NCBI GenBank assembly: GCA_014529385.2
Contig: CM043958.1
Coordinates: forward strand, 143,180,734-143,244,733
Origin: Adiantum capillus-veneris
Taxonomy: Eukaryota > Streptophyta > Polypodiopsida > Polypodiales > Pteridaceae
Reading direction: 5' to 3'
DNA length: 64,000 nt
Shown here: piece by piece, positions 36,010 to 48,422 of the stretch
Layout: every line of letters starts with the position of its first letter
How positions within the stretch are numbered: position 1 is the first letter of the stretch
The notes under the pieces: model-generated
Database searches by the model: none
What the model saw: only the letters and a program-made list of their open reading frames with translations
Told to the model about the DNA's origin: nothing
Translations under genes and position numbers: made by a program

Positions 36010-36605
36010 AAATTATTTCCTTACTATTTACAATTAGTTCTATGTTAATACTGGTCTACTTCTTAGCTTGGTTATCTGACAACTTATAGCTAGATTACAC
36101 TAGCTTACTTGTGCCTCTTTAAATTGGAAGATTAGTATGCAATTAGTAGCACTACTTTAGTTAGCAATCCAGTAATTTGGTATTACAGAGGCTCCTATTA
36201 AGTCATGGCCTACCCGTTATCTAAGTCACAAATCTTAAAAGGAATTCTTTAAATCTTAGGACACCATATAACATGACTATTAAACGTTTAATTTCATGTT
36301 TGGGCTTTGCTAAAAAATGAAAACATCAGCTCCATTATTTCTAACTAGGATTCACTCATGGTATTCACCCATGTATTCATACCTAGAATCAAGATCTTCT
36401 TAAACATGGTATCATACTTGTACGTTAAATGCTTGTTTTACTCATAAATCTTCGTGTGCCACACACATCTTTTTTGTAATGTTGACTTGTAGGCAAGGTC
36501 TTCTATAACCAATCTTGGTTAAAAGCAAAGCTATTTGTCAATATAATATTAGTCCTATGGGACATGGTCCTTGGTTATTAAAGATTGGGTTGGGGGTCCT
36601 ATGTC
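36010..36605. repeat. Diverged direct repeat, left copy
   Basis: Aligned with 42275-42910 in the same orientation: CTTGGTTATCTGACAACTTA, TTACTTGTGCCTCTTT, CACCATATAACA(T/C)GACT, AAATCTTCGTGTGCCACACA. The copies have many indels. Probably old LTRs of one family; the right copy is followed by a PBS-like site. Confidence 0.75.
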
Positions 36606-36759
36606 AGAGAATCTAACACTTACTTTTAGATTCAGTGGAATTTAACTATGAAAGGAGAGAGGTAGCAAGGAGACCATAGGTTGTGTCGGGCTGATTTCTT
36701 TACACAAACACACATTAGAACACTTAAACCATGCACATAATTCAAAGAGAATAACCAAT

Positions 36760-37170
36760 TAAGATTGACAACTCGATGAGGACCGGGTTTGCTTGGAGCC
36801 AGTCCCCCCTCCAAAAGGACTTGTATTATAATCCTCTCAAAAGAGAGCTTTTGTCACAATACATGTTTGTGCTCTTGATGAGCCTTGCTTAGATCAAGAA
36901 GATGGTGTTCTTCAAGATTCCATGGTATAACCCTCCTTCCCAAACCCTAAACACCCTAGCGGGGAGAAAGGAAGTGCTTGGAACGAGGAAGATGGTGGAA
37001 AGAAGTATTTTTCAAAAAAGAAAATTGATATTCCATGTACACTTGCTCATGGGCAAGCTCTTACCATAGCTTAGTAATAGAATAGTAGAGATGGAGAAGA
37101 AGAAACTTTCATTTGCTTGTATTCACATCCATAGACAAGAGCTTGAGCATGGAGTCTGTCTCTAGAGAGA
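36760..37170 (-). repeat. Diverged relative of the element E LTR
   Basis: Shares ordered blocks with 19695-20130: GAGGACC(G/A)G(G/A)TT, GGAGxC(A/G)GTCCCCCCTCCAA, TTGTATTATA, TAGTAATxG..A(T)AGxAGAGATGG, CCATAG(A/C)CAAGAG. It is in the same orientation as the two E LTRs. Borders not determined. Confidence 0.6.
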
Positions 37171-37359
37171 GAGAGAGAGAGATCTTTGCTAAACTTGGGC
37201 CAGAGAGAGTGTGTGAGAGGAGCAAGAGCCTCAAAAATGCAACGAGCCCTCTCATATATAGCTATGCAAGAGTGCAACTAGGCTTGAATTAGAACGTTTC
37301 ACACTTGACCAATGAGATGGTAACACCTCCTACTGCAACTCAAGCATGCTCCAACACTT

Positions 37360-37611
37360 GGTTGGGTTTTCAAGCTCTCTACCCGTGGGAAAGATCTTTT
37401 GTAGCATGCAGTTGCATGGTAGTTAGCATGTTTCAGTTTGCATGGCAAGGAGTTTCTATATGTAAAGGCTTTGAATTAATCAAATCATATAGCGTTATTT
37501 TTACTCCTGATCTCGCTCTCTCTCGTATACTCTCTGCTCGTCTTCTTCTACATCCCTTTTTTCATGGCTTGATCTCGGCACCACCCCCCATAGCTGTTGC
37601 TCGCTCCAACA
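37360..37611 (+). mobile_element. 5' LTR of the 1.9-kb element
   Basis: Starts GGTTGGGT (the partner starts TGTTAGGT, so the T of TG is mutated) and ends CCAACA. Aligns with 38981-39276 through TCAAGC, CCGTGGG, TAGCATGCA, TCAATC-type and CATGGCTTG blocks. Clearly diverged from its partner, mostly in the CT-rich part. Confidence 0.8.
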
Positions 37612-37613
37612 AC

Positions 37614-37625
37614 TGGTATCAGAGC
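37614..37625 (+). promoter_or_regulatory. Primer-binding site (initiator-Met tRNA)
   Basis: TGGTATCAGAGC, a perfect 12-base match to the plant initiator-Met PBS, 2 bp after the LTR. Confidence 0.92.
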
Positions 37626-38968
37626 TAGCGATAGCTCCTTGGCAGTTCGGTGCTTGCTGCAGCAGGTGGTTCGTGTTGTAAGCCGACAAATCGGGCCTCT
37701 CAAAATGCTGCTAGCAAGTGGCAATTCCCAGGCTGATCTTGGCAAACCCAGAACCTTCACAAGGTGCTGCTCCAGGAGTTACACATAGCGACAAGCTCTC
37801 AGGCGGGAAGGAAGACTAACAAGCGGCAGCCAGGCGAGTGAGCAGTAAAGGCAGAGAAAACGCATGTCCTTGCCAGATTCCAAGCTAGGTGGGTCTAATC
37901 ATGCTTGCGCTTGGAACAGGAGGGCGACTTTAAAGGGAAGGTAATCAATATACGGCGTTTCAGCACACCATCGCCTACAAGGTGCAGAGCCCAGGAGGGC
38001 GCATATTCTGACACTGCATGCATTGACGCTGCTGCCCGCTTCTCTGCAAAAAAATTTGCTAACCTTTTGTAGCTTTTCACACACATTTTAAAGTGGCCAA
38101 TCTCTTTTGAGTTTTGATCTCTTCGACCAATCACCCCTTGCACCGAAGCCTCGATGCCGAGCTTGATGCTCCTTCAAGATGGCTACGGTACTAGTGTGCA
38201 TATGCAACATAATGGCAGCCTTGGCTACTTCTTCTCGGGGTCCTCTAGCTCCACCATTACTCTCTCTCAGGAAGCTACTGTTCCAACAAGCTTGAGCCCT
38301 CGTGTCGCGGAGCAAAAGTTTGTTCGAAAGAATGAGATTAATGTGCACAAATCTATAGTGCATCCCAAAACAGAATCCAGAATACTATTTGGTTGCAATC
38401 AATCTCGTCCTCTGCAACACCAACAGATGGTATCAGTCAACTAGCTACTGCAGACAAAGTTGCAATATGCTTAGAAAGGTTGTCAATGCAAAGACGTCGA
38501 CAAAACAAATGTTTTAAAAGTTTCCTATCACAGTTTTTTTTTTTGTTTTCAATTTTGTCTAGTATTAACACAACCATATAGTTTTTGTTCAAAGCCTTGT
38601 TTTCTTCATCATATGTCAGTCATGCCATGATAACAAAACTTTGTACGGGTTATAGACACTGCCACCACATATGAGTGGTAAGACCTCCCAATTTATCAGT
38701 TTTTGTTCTTAAGGCCCATTTTTGTTGCACTCTCATGAGGTTATTGGGTACACCATAAACCCAAGGTTTGGCAGTGAACCAAAAACTCCAATCAGTTTTG
38801 GTAGCTAACTTTTTTGGCCTACACCCTATCTGTTCAAGGGGGGGTTATTGTCCTAGCACCAGGTTATGGATAAACCATAAATCCTTGGTTGTGAGAGAAC
38901 CTAAAACTCACGGTTGCCGAGTACACCAAAAACTCGAGGTATCATGAGATGCTTGTCCAGTTCGGGCT

Positions 38969-38979
38969 TGAGGGGGGGA
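38969..38979 (+). promoter_or_regulatory. Polypurine tract
   Basis: GAGGGGGGGA immediately before the TGTTAGG start of the 3' LTR. It primes plus-strand DNA synthesis. Confidence 0.85.
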
Positions 38980-38980
38980 T

Positions 38981-39145
38981 TGTTAGGTATGTCAAGCCCG
39001 TGGGCATTGTCCCCTATAGCATGCATGTTAGCTTCAGTTAGAGCTCAAGTCTTGCATGGAAAGTTTGACTATTTATATACTGTAAGGTTGTTTTCACTTT
39101 AATCAATTCAATCAAAGCATGTGGTTTTTTTTTACTGTGCCGAAT

Positions 39146-39199
<54 letters not shown>

Positions 39200-39276
39200 C
39201 GTTCAATCCCGCTTTTGCACCTTCTTTCTCGCCATGGCTTGCTGCAGGTGGTATCCTCCATAGCATGTGCCCAACA
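38981..39276 (+). mobile_element. 3' LTR of the 1.9-kb element
   Basis: TGTTAGG...CCCAACA with a TATA-like ATTTATATAC near 39070 and an internal CT microsatellite (39149-39196) that is much shorter in the 5' LTR. Confidence 0.82.
39149..39196. repeat. CT microsatellite in the 3' LTR
   Basis: About 24 CT units; the 5' LTR has only CTCGCTCTCTCTC at this place. Confidence 0.95.
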
Positions 39277-39350
39277 CACTTGTCCTTCTTGCCTTGCATG
39301 CTAGAAACCCCCCGCTCCCCCCCTTCTTGGGACTCATCCTGGGAAGTGGA

Positions 39351-39390
39351 CACACACACACACACACACACACACACGTACACACACACA
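39351..39390. repeat. CA microsatellite, imperfect
   Basis: CA run broken once by GTA. Confidence 0.95.
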
Positions 39391-40293
39391 TGCACGCACT
39401 TGTTTAAGTTCACACAAAGCAAGCATGTGCTACCTTAGACATGCGGCCTTAATTTCAACTCATCATTCGCGCTTACTCCATAATCAATTTTGAGTTAGAT
39501 ACAAAACTTTTCCCTCTCCAGGCTAGAGAGAAAAAAATACTTGCCTAATGTAAAATTTTCATTTTGATCACTCTAAAATATCTTTAAGTGATCAAAATGA
39601 ATTTTTCTTATTTTTTGAGTAATTTAGATCTATCAAAATATAAATTTGATAACAACAAATAATATCAACTAGTCTCATGGAACTCCTAGGAGAGCAATTG
39701 TGGCTCATTGGATTAAGCTTGCTAAATAAGGCCACGTGGCAAAGTGATTTTCCTAATTTTGATGAAAATAGGCTATAATTAGGGGGTCGCACACTTTCTC
39801 TCATCCGTGTATACGATTAAAGTGGGGGCATTAACTTGGGGAGCACACATAATGCCAATGCTTACATATCCCAGTTTGTAATGTAAATATCTTAGGTCGA
39901 CAATGAAAGCCCTAGTTTTATTTACAGGACCCAAATTTAGATCCCAAAGTGGGCATCAAGGACTGATCATGGCGTCAGTTGGAACCCAAGGAATCTGTAA
40001 GGGTTTCATAGATGATACTCTATTTTTTTGTGAGGGTATCATGTCACCAAATTTAATTTTGATTTATTTAAATTATTTTTCTCTCTAGAATTGGCCATTT
40101 CAAAGAGAGAGAGAAAAAAAGAGCGAAAGGATCAAGATTATGATGATGGTTGTAAGGTGCATCTTGGACCTCTTATAACTTGACCATAGCTCTTGAGTTA
40201 TGAGCCTTAAGGTTGAAACGGGTTTTGAATGCTTCCAAAAGTGTGTGGAAATTCCAACTAAAAGGGAGATGTTGGCTAGCTTCAACATGGCTT
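39391..40293. other. Unassigned DNA
   Basis: No recognised gene. AT-rich with short frames only. Confidence 0.4.
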
Positions 40294-40502
40294 GAGGACC
40301 CCTAATTATCCATGCACACACATCTCGTAAGGAAGAGTGGTGGATACTCCGCAAGAGGAAAGTAGTGGGTAAAAAACTAAAGGATAGGTTTAGAATTGAG
40401 GACCCCTAATTATCCTTGCACACACACCTCGTAAGGAGGAGTGGTGGATACTCCTCAAGAGGAAAGTAGTTGGTAAAGAACTAAAGGAAAGGTTTAGAAT
40501 TG
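40294..40502. repeat. Two-copy tandem repeat, 104-bp unit
   Basis: GAGGACCCCTAATTATCC begins at 40294 and 40398. The copies are very similar and end in AGGTTTAGAATTG, so the duplication is fairly recent. Confidence 0.92.
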
Positions 40503-42274
40503 TTTGAATTGCCAAAGAAGACCTAGTGAGACTATTTTCAAAATATCTCATGATAGAGAGCCAATATTTAAACCACTCAATGGACCAAAAATGATGAGAT
40601 CTACAAATTTTGTGTCAAACATTTTTGAATAGAGGAGCAAAAGAGGGTAAAAAATGCAAATTATTGTTGCACAAGAGGCTGATTGCATCATGCAAAGCAA
40701 GGCTTCTTCCTCTCAAAAGTCTCACTCTTTTCCCTCTCGCCCACCAAGATCTCCATAGCTACTATGCTCTACTACGGCTCTCTTTGAGCTCTACGCATAT
40801 ATGGTGTCACATTTCATGTTCTAATAATGTCTACTAGTTTTTACACGAACATCTTTGCTCGCTAGTCTTAGAGAAGACAATGGAGAAGTTGTTTGTCATG
40901 CATGGAACTCTATAAGTAAAACTCTTTGAAAGAGAAGCATGCACATGTTTTTGAAGAGTTTTGTGTTTTTTTTTTTGTGATGCTTTTACAAGAGGAAGAC
41001 GAGATGTCACGGAAGGAAGAAGATAACACTTCTTCAAAAGGAGGTCTCCATAAGTCTGTGTTTCTTATTAGAGAATGCCAAAACTATTGGCTTGATCAAA
41101 GAAGGCCATTATGTTATGTTGGAAAAATGAAAAGATCACCTTATGGGCACGTTGATGTATCATGATCGATTTAGCTTTGTTGAAAGCTTCTATAATATAA
41201 AAGACCCTATGGGGGAATTGTCCATTTTGACCCTCAATATTGCGTCATGTCTCTTTCTCTCTGTCTCAACAATTATGTAATTATGTTATGGATCTCTACT
41301 TATGGTTATGTTCAAGTGATAGTGGCAATCAAATTTTGTTACATATCACATCGCGCTCGCATGCGCGCGCGCGCACACACACACACATGCATACCTTGTA
41401 TACATGTATAACATATGTATGGAGGGGGTGGTCAAACTCCAATCAATACTAGTCACACCCAAATTTGAAGTCAGACACTAAGACTTAGCATTAGTAATAG
41501 GACATTAGGCTAGGGCGCCTAGCAAGAGTGAAACCTGGCTATTATTTGTAGCAATACCAAAACTTAAGCAGGGCTTTCCAAAAACATTTTTCCTAATTGA
41601 AAAATAAGGACATAGTTCAAACTCTTCTAATTTTTACTTCAAAATTTGAAGCACTACCCAATAATTACACGAACTTGTCAAATTTTGTTGGTTTTCTTTA
41701 AGGCAGGCTCTAAATCTATACTCCATATCCTATTAGAAAAGCTTCAAACTCATGACAAAATTTTCTCTAGATTCCCAATCCTCTTCAAGGTGATAGAGGA
41801 AACACCTAAGCTTTTGGAAAATGGAACATCCCAAGGATCAAACTCAGACGCACGTCTAAAACGACCTTCCATTGCTAATGTACACCACTCAAGCAAATTG
41901 CCACGCTGTGTACGTTGGCCTAATTTTGATTAATAGAAAAAAGAAATCAGTCTGTACCTCTACTACGAAGTCACACTCTCCCCCATTGTGTTGCCCTTTA
42001 TGGCCCTTCTCTACTGGCTATGAAACAATGTGCCCAAAGAGTTCGAAACAATGTGCTATCTCTCTCCCTGCATCATTTTTATCCTTCTCCTTTTCCTTCT
42101 TAAATGAAGGATGCCTCGCATCTTAGTTGATTCCACCTCTTTTTTGATAAATAAGATGAGGGGTCACAAAGGCCCGTTGAAGTTAAGGGGGGATGGGAGT
42201 AAGCAAGAGATGCAAATTAGCAGGGAAGGCAAGTGCTTGCACATTATCAAAGTACATTAAGGAGTCTTTCAAAG
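40503..42274. other. Unassigned DNA with purine-pyrimidine alternation
   Basis: No recognised coding region; the 95-residue plus frame at 41646-41933 has no known motif. An alternating GC/CA tract lies at about 41361-41394. Confidence 0.4.
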
Positions 42275-42977
42275 TATTACCGTAGTGTGTACAATTAGTT
42301 CTATGTTACTATTGGTTTACTTGCTAGCTTGGTTATCTGACAACTTATAGCTAGATTACAATAGCTTACTTGTGCCTCTTTCCAATTGGCAGATTAGTAT
42401 GCAATTACTAGCACTAATTTAATTAGTAATGCATGAATTTGGTATTACATAGGCTCCTATTAGGTCATGGCATGCCCTTTATGTAAGTCTTGTATCTTGA
42501 AATGCATTCTTTAAATCTTAGAACACCATATAACACGACTCATAAATGTTTAATTCCATGTCTGGGCTTTGCTTAAAACTTAAAGGATCACTTCATTATA
42601 TCTAACCACCTTTAATATGTGGTATTCACCCGGGTATTCATACCTAGTATCAAACTTTTCTTTTAAAAGGTATCATACTTGTACTTTAAATGCTTACTAA
42701 TAAATCTTCGTGTGCCACACACTAGTTCTTTTTTATAAGGTTGACTTGCAAGCCAGGTGTCTTATACCAATATGAGTTATTTTTTAAAGCAAAGCTATTT
42801 GTTAGACAATAGTAGTCTTGTAGGACACGGTCCCCAGGCTAAGATAAGGCCAAAGCTAAGTTTAGTGCCAAAGCCAAGGCTTTCCTACAGATAGGGCTAG
42901 GGGTCGTATAAGAGGAGACAATTCGCTAGAGACTAGGCACGTTCAGAGCTTTGTGGATTTTATAGTGGTATCAAAGC
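42275..42977 (+). mobile_element. Candidate LTR with downstream PBS
   Basis: Right copy of the repeat described at 36010-36605, continuing to about 42963. It is directly followed by TGGTATCAAAGC at 42966-42977, an initiator-Met type PBS with one change. This suggests the 5' LTR of an element running to the right, whose interior is not recognisable. No polypurine tract or matching 3' LTR was found. Confidence 0.5.
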
Positions 42978-43050
42978 CTCAACAACTCTTGTTGGCTCTA
43001 GCTCTACGCAAGAAGTCTCACCGGTTCTATTTTTAGTACTGGAGCTCATG

Positions 43051-43051
43051 T

Positions 43052-43119
<68 letters not shown>

Positions 43120-43156
43120 ATACACACACACACACACACATGCACGCACGCACGCA
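43051..43156. repeat. Compound CT/CA microsatellite
   Basis: CT to 43070 then CA to 43140 with two interruptions, ending with a short GCAC repeat. Confidence 0.97.
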
Positions 43157-46120
43157 ATGGGACCCAATTCTTACCAGGGGGAGGGGAGTCATCCTTGACC
43201 TATTTTGTTTGCAATGGGATTAGTGCTGGAACCGATAGTGCTGCCAGAGGAAGGTGCTAGTGAAGGACAAGAACGACAAATTAAACATGTCAATTTCTTG
43301 CCTTCTATACTTCAAGTTTACAGTAGATCTATTGGATAGTAGAGCACTATACTATTAGTCTTCAGTTTCATAATTTTCTATTGATGATCAAAACGAGATT
43401 TAATTGCTACTGAATTTTCATATGTAGGTCATCGACTAGATGTTGTCCAAAACAGCAACTCTTACATATAAAAAAGATGATTGCCTACAGTTGCCGGCTG
43501 CCCTGCGCGTGGCTGTCGCTGCCCTTGCCGAGGTCTCAATCGCCATCTCCCCTCGCTACTCCTCGACCTTGTGCCGCTCGAGCTTTACTTCTCCTCTGCT
43601 CTTTGCCTACTTCGACGCGAGACAGTGGATCTGGCTTATTCGGTATTTTTTTATCATTTTTCCCAGCCGGGTAGCCCTTACTAGTAAAAATTCACCGGTC
43701 CAGACTTGCCAATTGCTATTTTGGCATTATTAGTTTTGGACATTTAACAAAGTCTTTAGTACTTCGTGCTTTGATGTTGTCTTTGCAGCTCCTTACCTGT
43801 GCACTGAGTTGCTGCTGGCGCGCCATTTTGCACACGACGGTATCTCTGTCTGAGAGTCGCGGGCCTCCAGATAGCTCAGGAACTACTTGCCTCCTACCCC
43901 AGTGCCCGCTTACAGGGTCGTTCCAATCTTGATGCTGCGGCTTGGGCGAACACAATCTTCTGGTGCCCAAGTGTATGTCTGTTCTCTATCTGTACGCATG
44001 CATGTGTGTGTGTATATATGTGTATTTGCGTGCATATGTCTGTGTATTTGTCTTATGCCCATTTGAGTATGTCGATCTGTCAAGCTCAGATTTTGTGCAA
44101 TTATAGTTTATCAGGTTGATGGATGCTCAGAGTTAGATTTGGAGGCTTAGAATGAGCTCATAGTATTTTTGTGGTGGACCGCTTTTATTTAGTGAATGCC
44201 GCACTGCTTGTCATCCCTTTTAGTTCACTTTTGCTTCTGTAGATTATTTGCCCAGATATTTACTTCTTTTGAGACGATGATTGCATATGTTGCAGCGTAC
44301 GAGGCCCAAACACAACTTATGAGGTGATATGATTGCATTCTCTCTCTCTAAGTTACCTGCTGGGAACAGGCTGAGGAGCAGGGTGGGCAGCACATTCGAC
44401 CATGACGTCGTTGAGCAGGCCAAAAAGAACGGGTACGCCTGCCGCTAGCTGGGATTTTGCAATTTTCTCGCCATTTAAAAACACACTAAGAGCCGGGCGG
44501 CTACGTCCCGTCGAAGGTGATTTTTTGAGTGAAACCAGGATCCCACCAATTTCGAGGGAATGCAAACAAAAAAGTTGGCCTTTTTATGTGATTTGACGGA
44601 GAGTTAATGGATGCATTCTCTCTGCATGCGACCATGCTCTAAACCCCATTATTCAACCGGTCACCAGCCGAGTACCGAGTTACTATGCAGAGTCTGCAGA
44701 CTACAAAGAAAAGTGCAGAGAGAGTGCCGCAGGTGCTTGAACTGTCGTGATAGACACCTTGCGGCACAAGGGCGCACGAAACCTGCTGCCTCCCCCTCGT
44801 CATCAGCAAGCAGCACGCACATCTCTTCAGGCTTCAGCTGCCTACCTTGTGCTCATCAACGGCAGCCTGCAGGTTCTATGTAGCATGCATTTTTGCCATG
44901 AGGCTTGCGCCACTGGACCTTCCTGGTTAGTGCTGCTATTCACATGTTGATGGCCGCTCGGCGCTCGCTCTCACAGTCGACTGATGGTTGATGTGCAGAG
45001 TTAAGGTCCAGGGTACTGATTGCAGATGCTTTATTTTACAGAAACACTTAAAGCCAATTCAATCGCTTAGGAAACTCATCACTGGTTATGAATCCAAGCT
45101 GTTGAAAGTAATTTAGCCTTGATTGTGTTACAGGTAATTTGCACTACAACTGGAAGGCTCGCTTCAGCCTTCTCCTTGACAATCCACCCGTGCATCAAGG
45201 CACAAACTTGCACGAATGAACGACAAAGCGACAGATTGAGGGAGCAGTGAGCGAGCCATGTAGAAGCCTTGTGAGCAACAGAGCAGATGGCAATAGTCAA
45301 GCAGGTGTGTGAATGTTTTGGGGAGTATAAGGATAAAAATAAAAATAAATGATTTCTACACACATGTACATAATATGTACGTATACACATGTACATGTGG
45401 TTATGTAAATATGTATATATATATATTTCTATGTATGTGTGTGTGTGCCTCTATATATTTGTACAGTATGAGGGATGAGGTGGATGTAGCTAATAACTCT
45501 AATTGACGTGGAGCTACATGTGTGGAGAGTAAACCATGATATGCAAAAGACTAGCCTAGCGATCCATGGTACGATTGTTCTTTCTTTAGATGGGGATGTG
45601 GAGCCGGTTTTGGAGTCAGTTTCCGCAGACTACTTTAATTCTTTTGGTTCCATGTACAACAGACACGGTTGACAGTCTATTTGGTGGCTTCCTATAGCAC
45701 CTTGTTATTGTCTTGCAGGGCTTTGGTGTAGGGTCTCTTGAGCTTGCCATGTTAGTTGTAGTCTCAGTATTGGTGTGCCTTTCTGTCGGATATGTTCTCG
45801 ATTCACTCTGAGAGTGGGGTGATATTCTCTTGGGAAGTCTTCCAGATAGAGGAAGATCAATAGCAATTTTTACTTGTAGTTCTGATTAAGTTCCTTGAGA
45901 TAGAGTTTGTAGTTTATTCATGCCACATGGTGGTTGTTGCAGTTCTTTGGTTCTTCGTCACGGCACGATTGATTTCTCAATGGCCTTGGTTGTCTACACT
46001 CTTTGGACTTCCCCTAGCAGCTTAGAGATTCTGGCATGTGGTATGTGATTGTAGGTGCAGATTTTCTACTCTTTTCCCAAGAGGCCTTGTGCCCTCCGAG
46101 AGCTCAAGGGGGTAGCTTTG
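43157..46120. other. Unassigned, locally GC-rich DNA
   Basis: Segments at 43480-43640, 43790-43970 and 44700-44880 are richer in GC than the rest and could be decayed coding DNA, but no frame (for example 43440-43733, 44611-44883, minus 44353-44565) shows a domain I can name. AT/TG dinucleotide tracts lie near 43995-44050 and 45350-45450. Confidence 0.4.
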
Positions 46121-46280
46121 TGTAAGGTGCAACGGAAGTGAATGTTGATATTGCTCAAGATGAGTGCTCCAAACTACTGTGCTCAAGGGTTCCTTTTACT
46201 CACAGAAGGGAGAGCCTTCCGTTCCTTTAGTGAGAGAGTGCAATGATCACAAACAAAGTGAATGCTACGGTGAATGAAGG

Positions 46281-46355
<75 letters not shown>

Positions 46356-47340
46356 GAATATTACACCAGACGGTTCTCAAACCCTCCTCCAAGGGTCCCC
46401 CCTCTCTATGGCGAGAGAGGTCTATGCTATAGATTGCACAAATCTAGTACATTGGTCTAGATGCAATGGACTTGCCGACGATGTCGACGACAATGATGAC
46501 GAGGACGAGGATGAGCTGAAATATGAAAACACTAGGGTTGAAATGCTGAAATCTGCAAAACGCTGACTTTCTGCTCATCTGTGACACTGTGTCGGCGAGG
46601 ACAGCAATGCGTCGAAAACGCAGATGCTGAAATCTGCGGACAGGAGACTGAACCTGGAAACGTTGGCTGACTCGACGGTACGACGAGGATCTGCTGTAGG
46701 TAGGTGAGATCTGCGAGGCTAAGGGCCGTATCTGTTGTGACTAAGTGTTGAAAACTGAAAACATTGATGTGCTGGGATTGATCTGACGCTGGAATTTGCA
46801 AACGCTAGGCTAGGTCTGCAAATTGAAAAACCCCTTACTGGATTTGTTACTGATGAAAACGCTAGGCTGAATCTGCTGCTGAAAACGCTAAGGGAGGAAA
46901 TTTCCAAAACGCTATCTGCTTCTGTTGGTTGAAAACGTTAGGGCCTCCTGGCGGTCTTGCTGAGAAGGTGCACTGCAAGTTGCTGGAACTTCTTCTGCCT
47001 CTTTTGCTAAAAAGTGCTAGCGCTAGGTTTCTTTTATAGTGCCTTAGCAATTTGCCCTACTCACTTTTCCAACAAAAGTCACTTATTAAATAATAAGTGA
47101 AAAATGTGTATTTTGGGAAAAAGGGTTCTATGTATTGCAAAATGCTCATGATGGGTACTGAATGTCATGCTGATGATCATGCTGAGTGCAACCAAAGGAT
47201 ATGCAACTACTCTAAGTGCCTGGACATGCACGGCCTGCTCACAGGCTCACAAAGGTGCCTGAACACTTCCTAAGCTAACCTGAATCCTAGACTTGAGATA
47301 GCTTGTCTACATGCACATAGGGTTAGATGTGCACGTGACA
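46121..47340 (-). mobile_element. LTR family A, copy 1
   Basis: Plus-strand start TGTAAGGTGCAACGG, end TGTGCACGTGACA; the element reads on the minus strand from TGTCACGTGCAC. The polypurine tract lies just outside at 47341-47360 (plus TCCCCTCCTTTTTAAAG), so this is a 3' LTR. It has a GA run (46285-46352), many GCTGAAAACGCT-like units (46510-47020) and a TATAAAAG-type promoter box on the minus strand near 47030. Confidence 0.88.
46285..46352. repeat. GA microsatellite inside LTR A copy 1
   Basis: 34 GA units without interruption. Confidence 0.97.
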
Positions 47341-48023
47341 TCCCCTCCTTTTTAAAGTGAAGTACTGGTACCGAGCTGCATGGCTTCCTTGTAATCCGCC
47401 AACAACTCCTGGAATCCTGCGAAGAACTCTTCGCCGGCCCACTCTGATACGTGGGTCGTGCGATATTTGAAACTTCATGAAGGTCTGCAATGCTTGCTTC
47501 TTTGGACCGCGTTGAAAGCGACAAACTGATCTGTTGCGGCTTCTATGCGTGAACTGTGTTTATGGACGTAGTCCCCCTTCGTCAAGAATCTCCGAGGAGA
47601 AAAATTCCTGAAACCACTTCCAACACAAAATCATAATGATACCCATTCCATGTAGAAAAGACTTTTCTTTCTAAATGACTGGGCATGTAATGCAGATGAA
47701 CAAAGTGACGGAGTGCCAAACCGTTCACCAAACACACGCAAAAAGTGTGATCAAAACTTGACTTTTCGACGTAAACCTATCAACTGTGGCAAATCACAAC
47801 GGAAATGCCGATGCTTGATGGACAATCTTGCTTGTGCTCTTTCTGAGACTGTGTCATGCCAAGGAAGAGACATGTAAAAGCGATTGACAAAACGGACAAT
47901 CGGTAAACAATGTGAATACCTTGAATGCAAACTTTTTTTCTTTTCGAGAGTGATCCGCATACACCCGTGCTCATTCGTGAGTGAATCATGTTCATTGTAC
48001 AATACGACATGCCTATGAAAAGG
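47341..48023 (-). pseudogene. Family A interior with integrase remnant
   Basis: Minus-strand frame 48035-47751 contains RFVNRFYMSLPWHDTVSERA and QARLSIKHRHFRC, equivalent to the integrase segment DRF.....PC..TVTA...A.LF..H in the longer family A copy at 61635-62006. The catalytic Asp block is corrupted. The interior is cut short by LTR A copy 2, which begins at 48024 in the opposite orientation. Confidence 0.65.
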
Positions 48024-48385
48024 TGTCACGTGCACATCTAACCCTATGTGTACGTGGACAAGCTACTTCATTACATGGGTTCAGTTCAATTCAATCAGCC
48101 TAGATTAGGAAGTGATTTGGCACTTTTGTGAGTGTTCGCAGACCGTGCATGCCCAGGCACTTAATGTAGATGCATATCCTCTGGTTGCACATAACATGAT
48201 CATCAGATTTCCATCAGAACCCATCAGGAGCATTTTCCCTATTTTTGACATTTTTCACTTATTATTTTTAAGTGACTTGTTGGAAACTGGGTAGGGCAAA
48301 TCCACTAAGCATGTATATAAGAAAACCCAGCGCTAGCACTTTCTGGCAGAGGAGGAAGAAGTGCATAGGCAGATGACTTGCAGCA

Positions 48386-48422
<37 letters not shown>

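Larger units (their letters stand above)
37360..39276 (+). mobile_element. Complete non-autonomous LTR retrotransposon, 1.9 kb
   Basis: 5' LTR 37360-37611, PBS 37614-37625, interior about 1.36 kb, polypurine tract 38969-38979, 3' LTR 38981-39276. It is flanked by a perfect 5-bp target duplication, CACTT (37355-37359 and 39277-39281). The interior carries no recognisable gag or pol, only short frames such as 38154-38444, so it must have relied on another element's proteins. Size is between classic TRIMs and LARDs. Confidence 0.85.

Noticed and set aside
39247-39256. GGTGGTATCC taken as a primer-binding site
   Set aside because: It lies inside the 3' LTR of the 1.9-kb element, before the CCAACA end and the CACTT duplication, and lacks the AGAGC part.
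43440-44883. GC-rich frames as a host gene
   Set aside because: Three overlapping frames are equally open, none with a known motif, so real coding cannot be separated from composition.
48010-48023. CTATGAAAAGG taken as a polypurine tract for LTR A copy 2
   Set aside because: The same sequence occurs in the family A interior at 62025-62040, where no LTR follows, and copy 2 has a PBS on its other side, so it is a 5' LTR.
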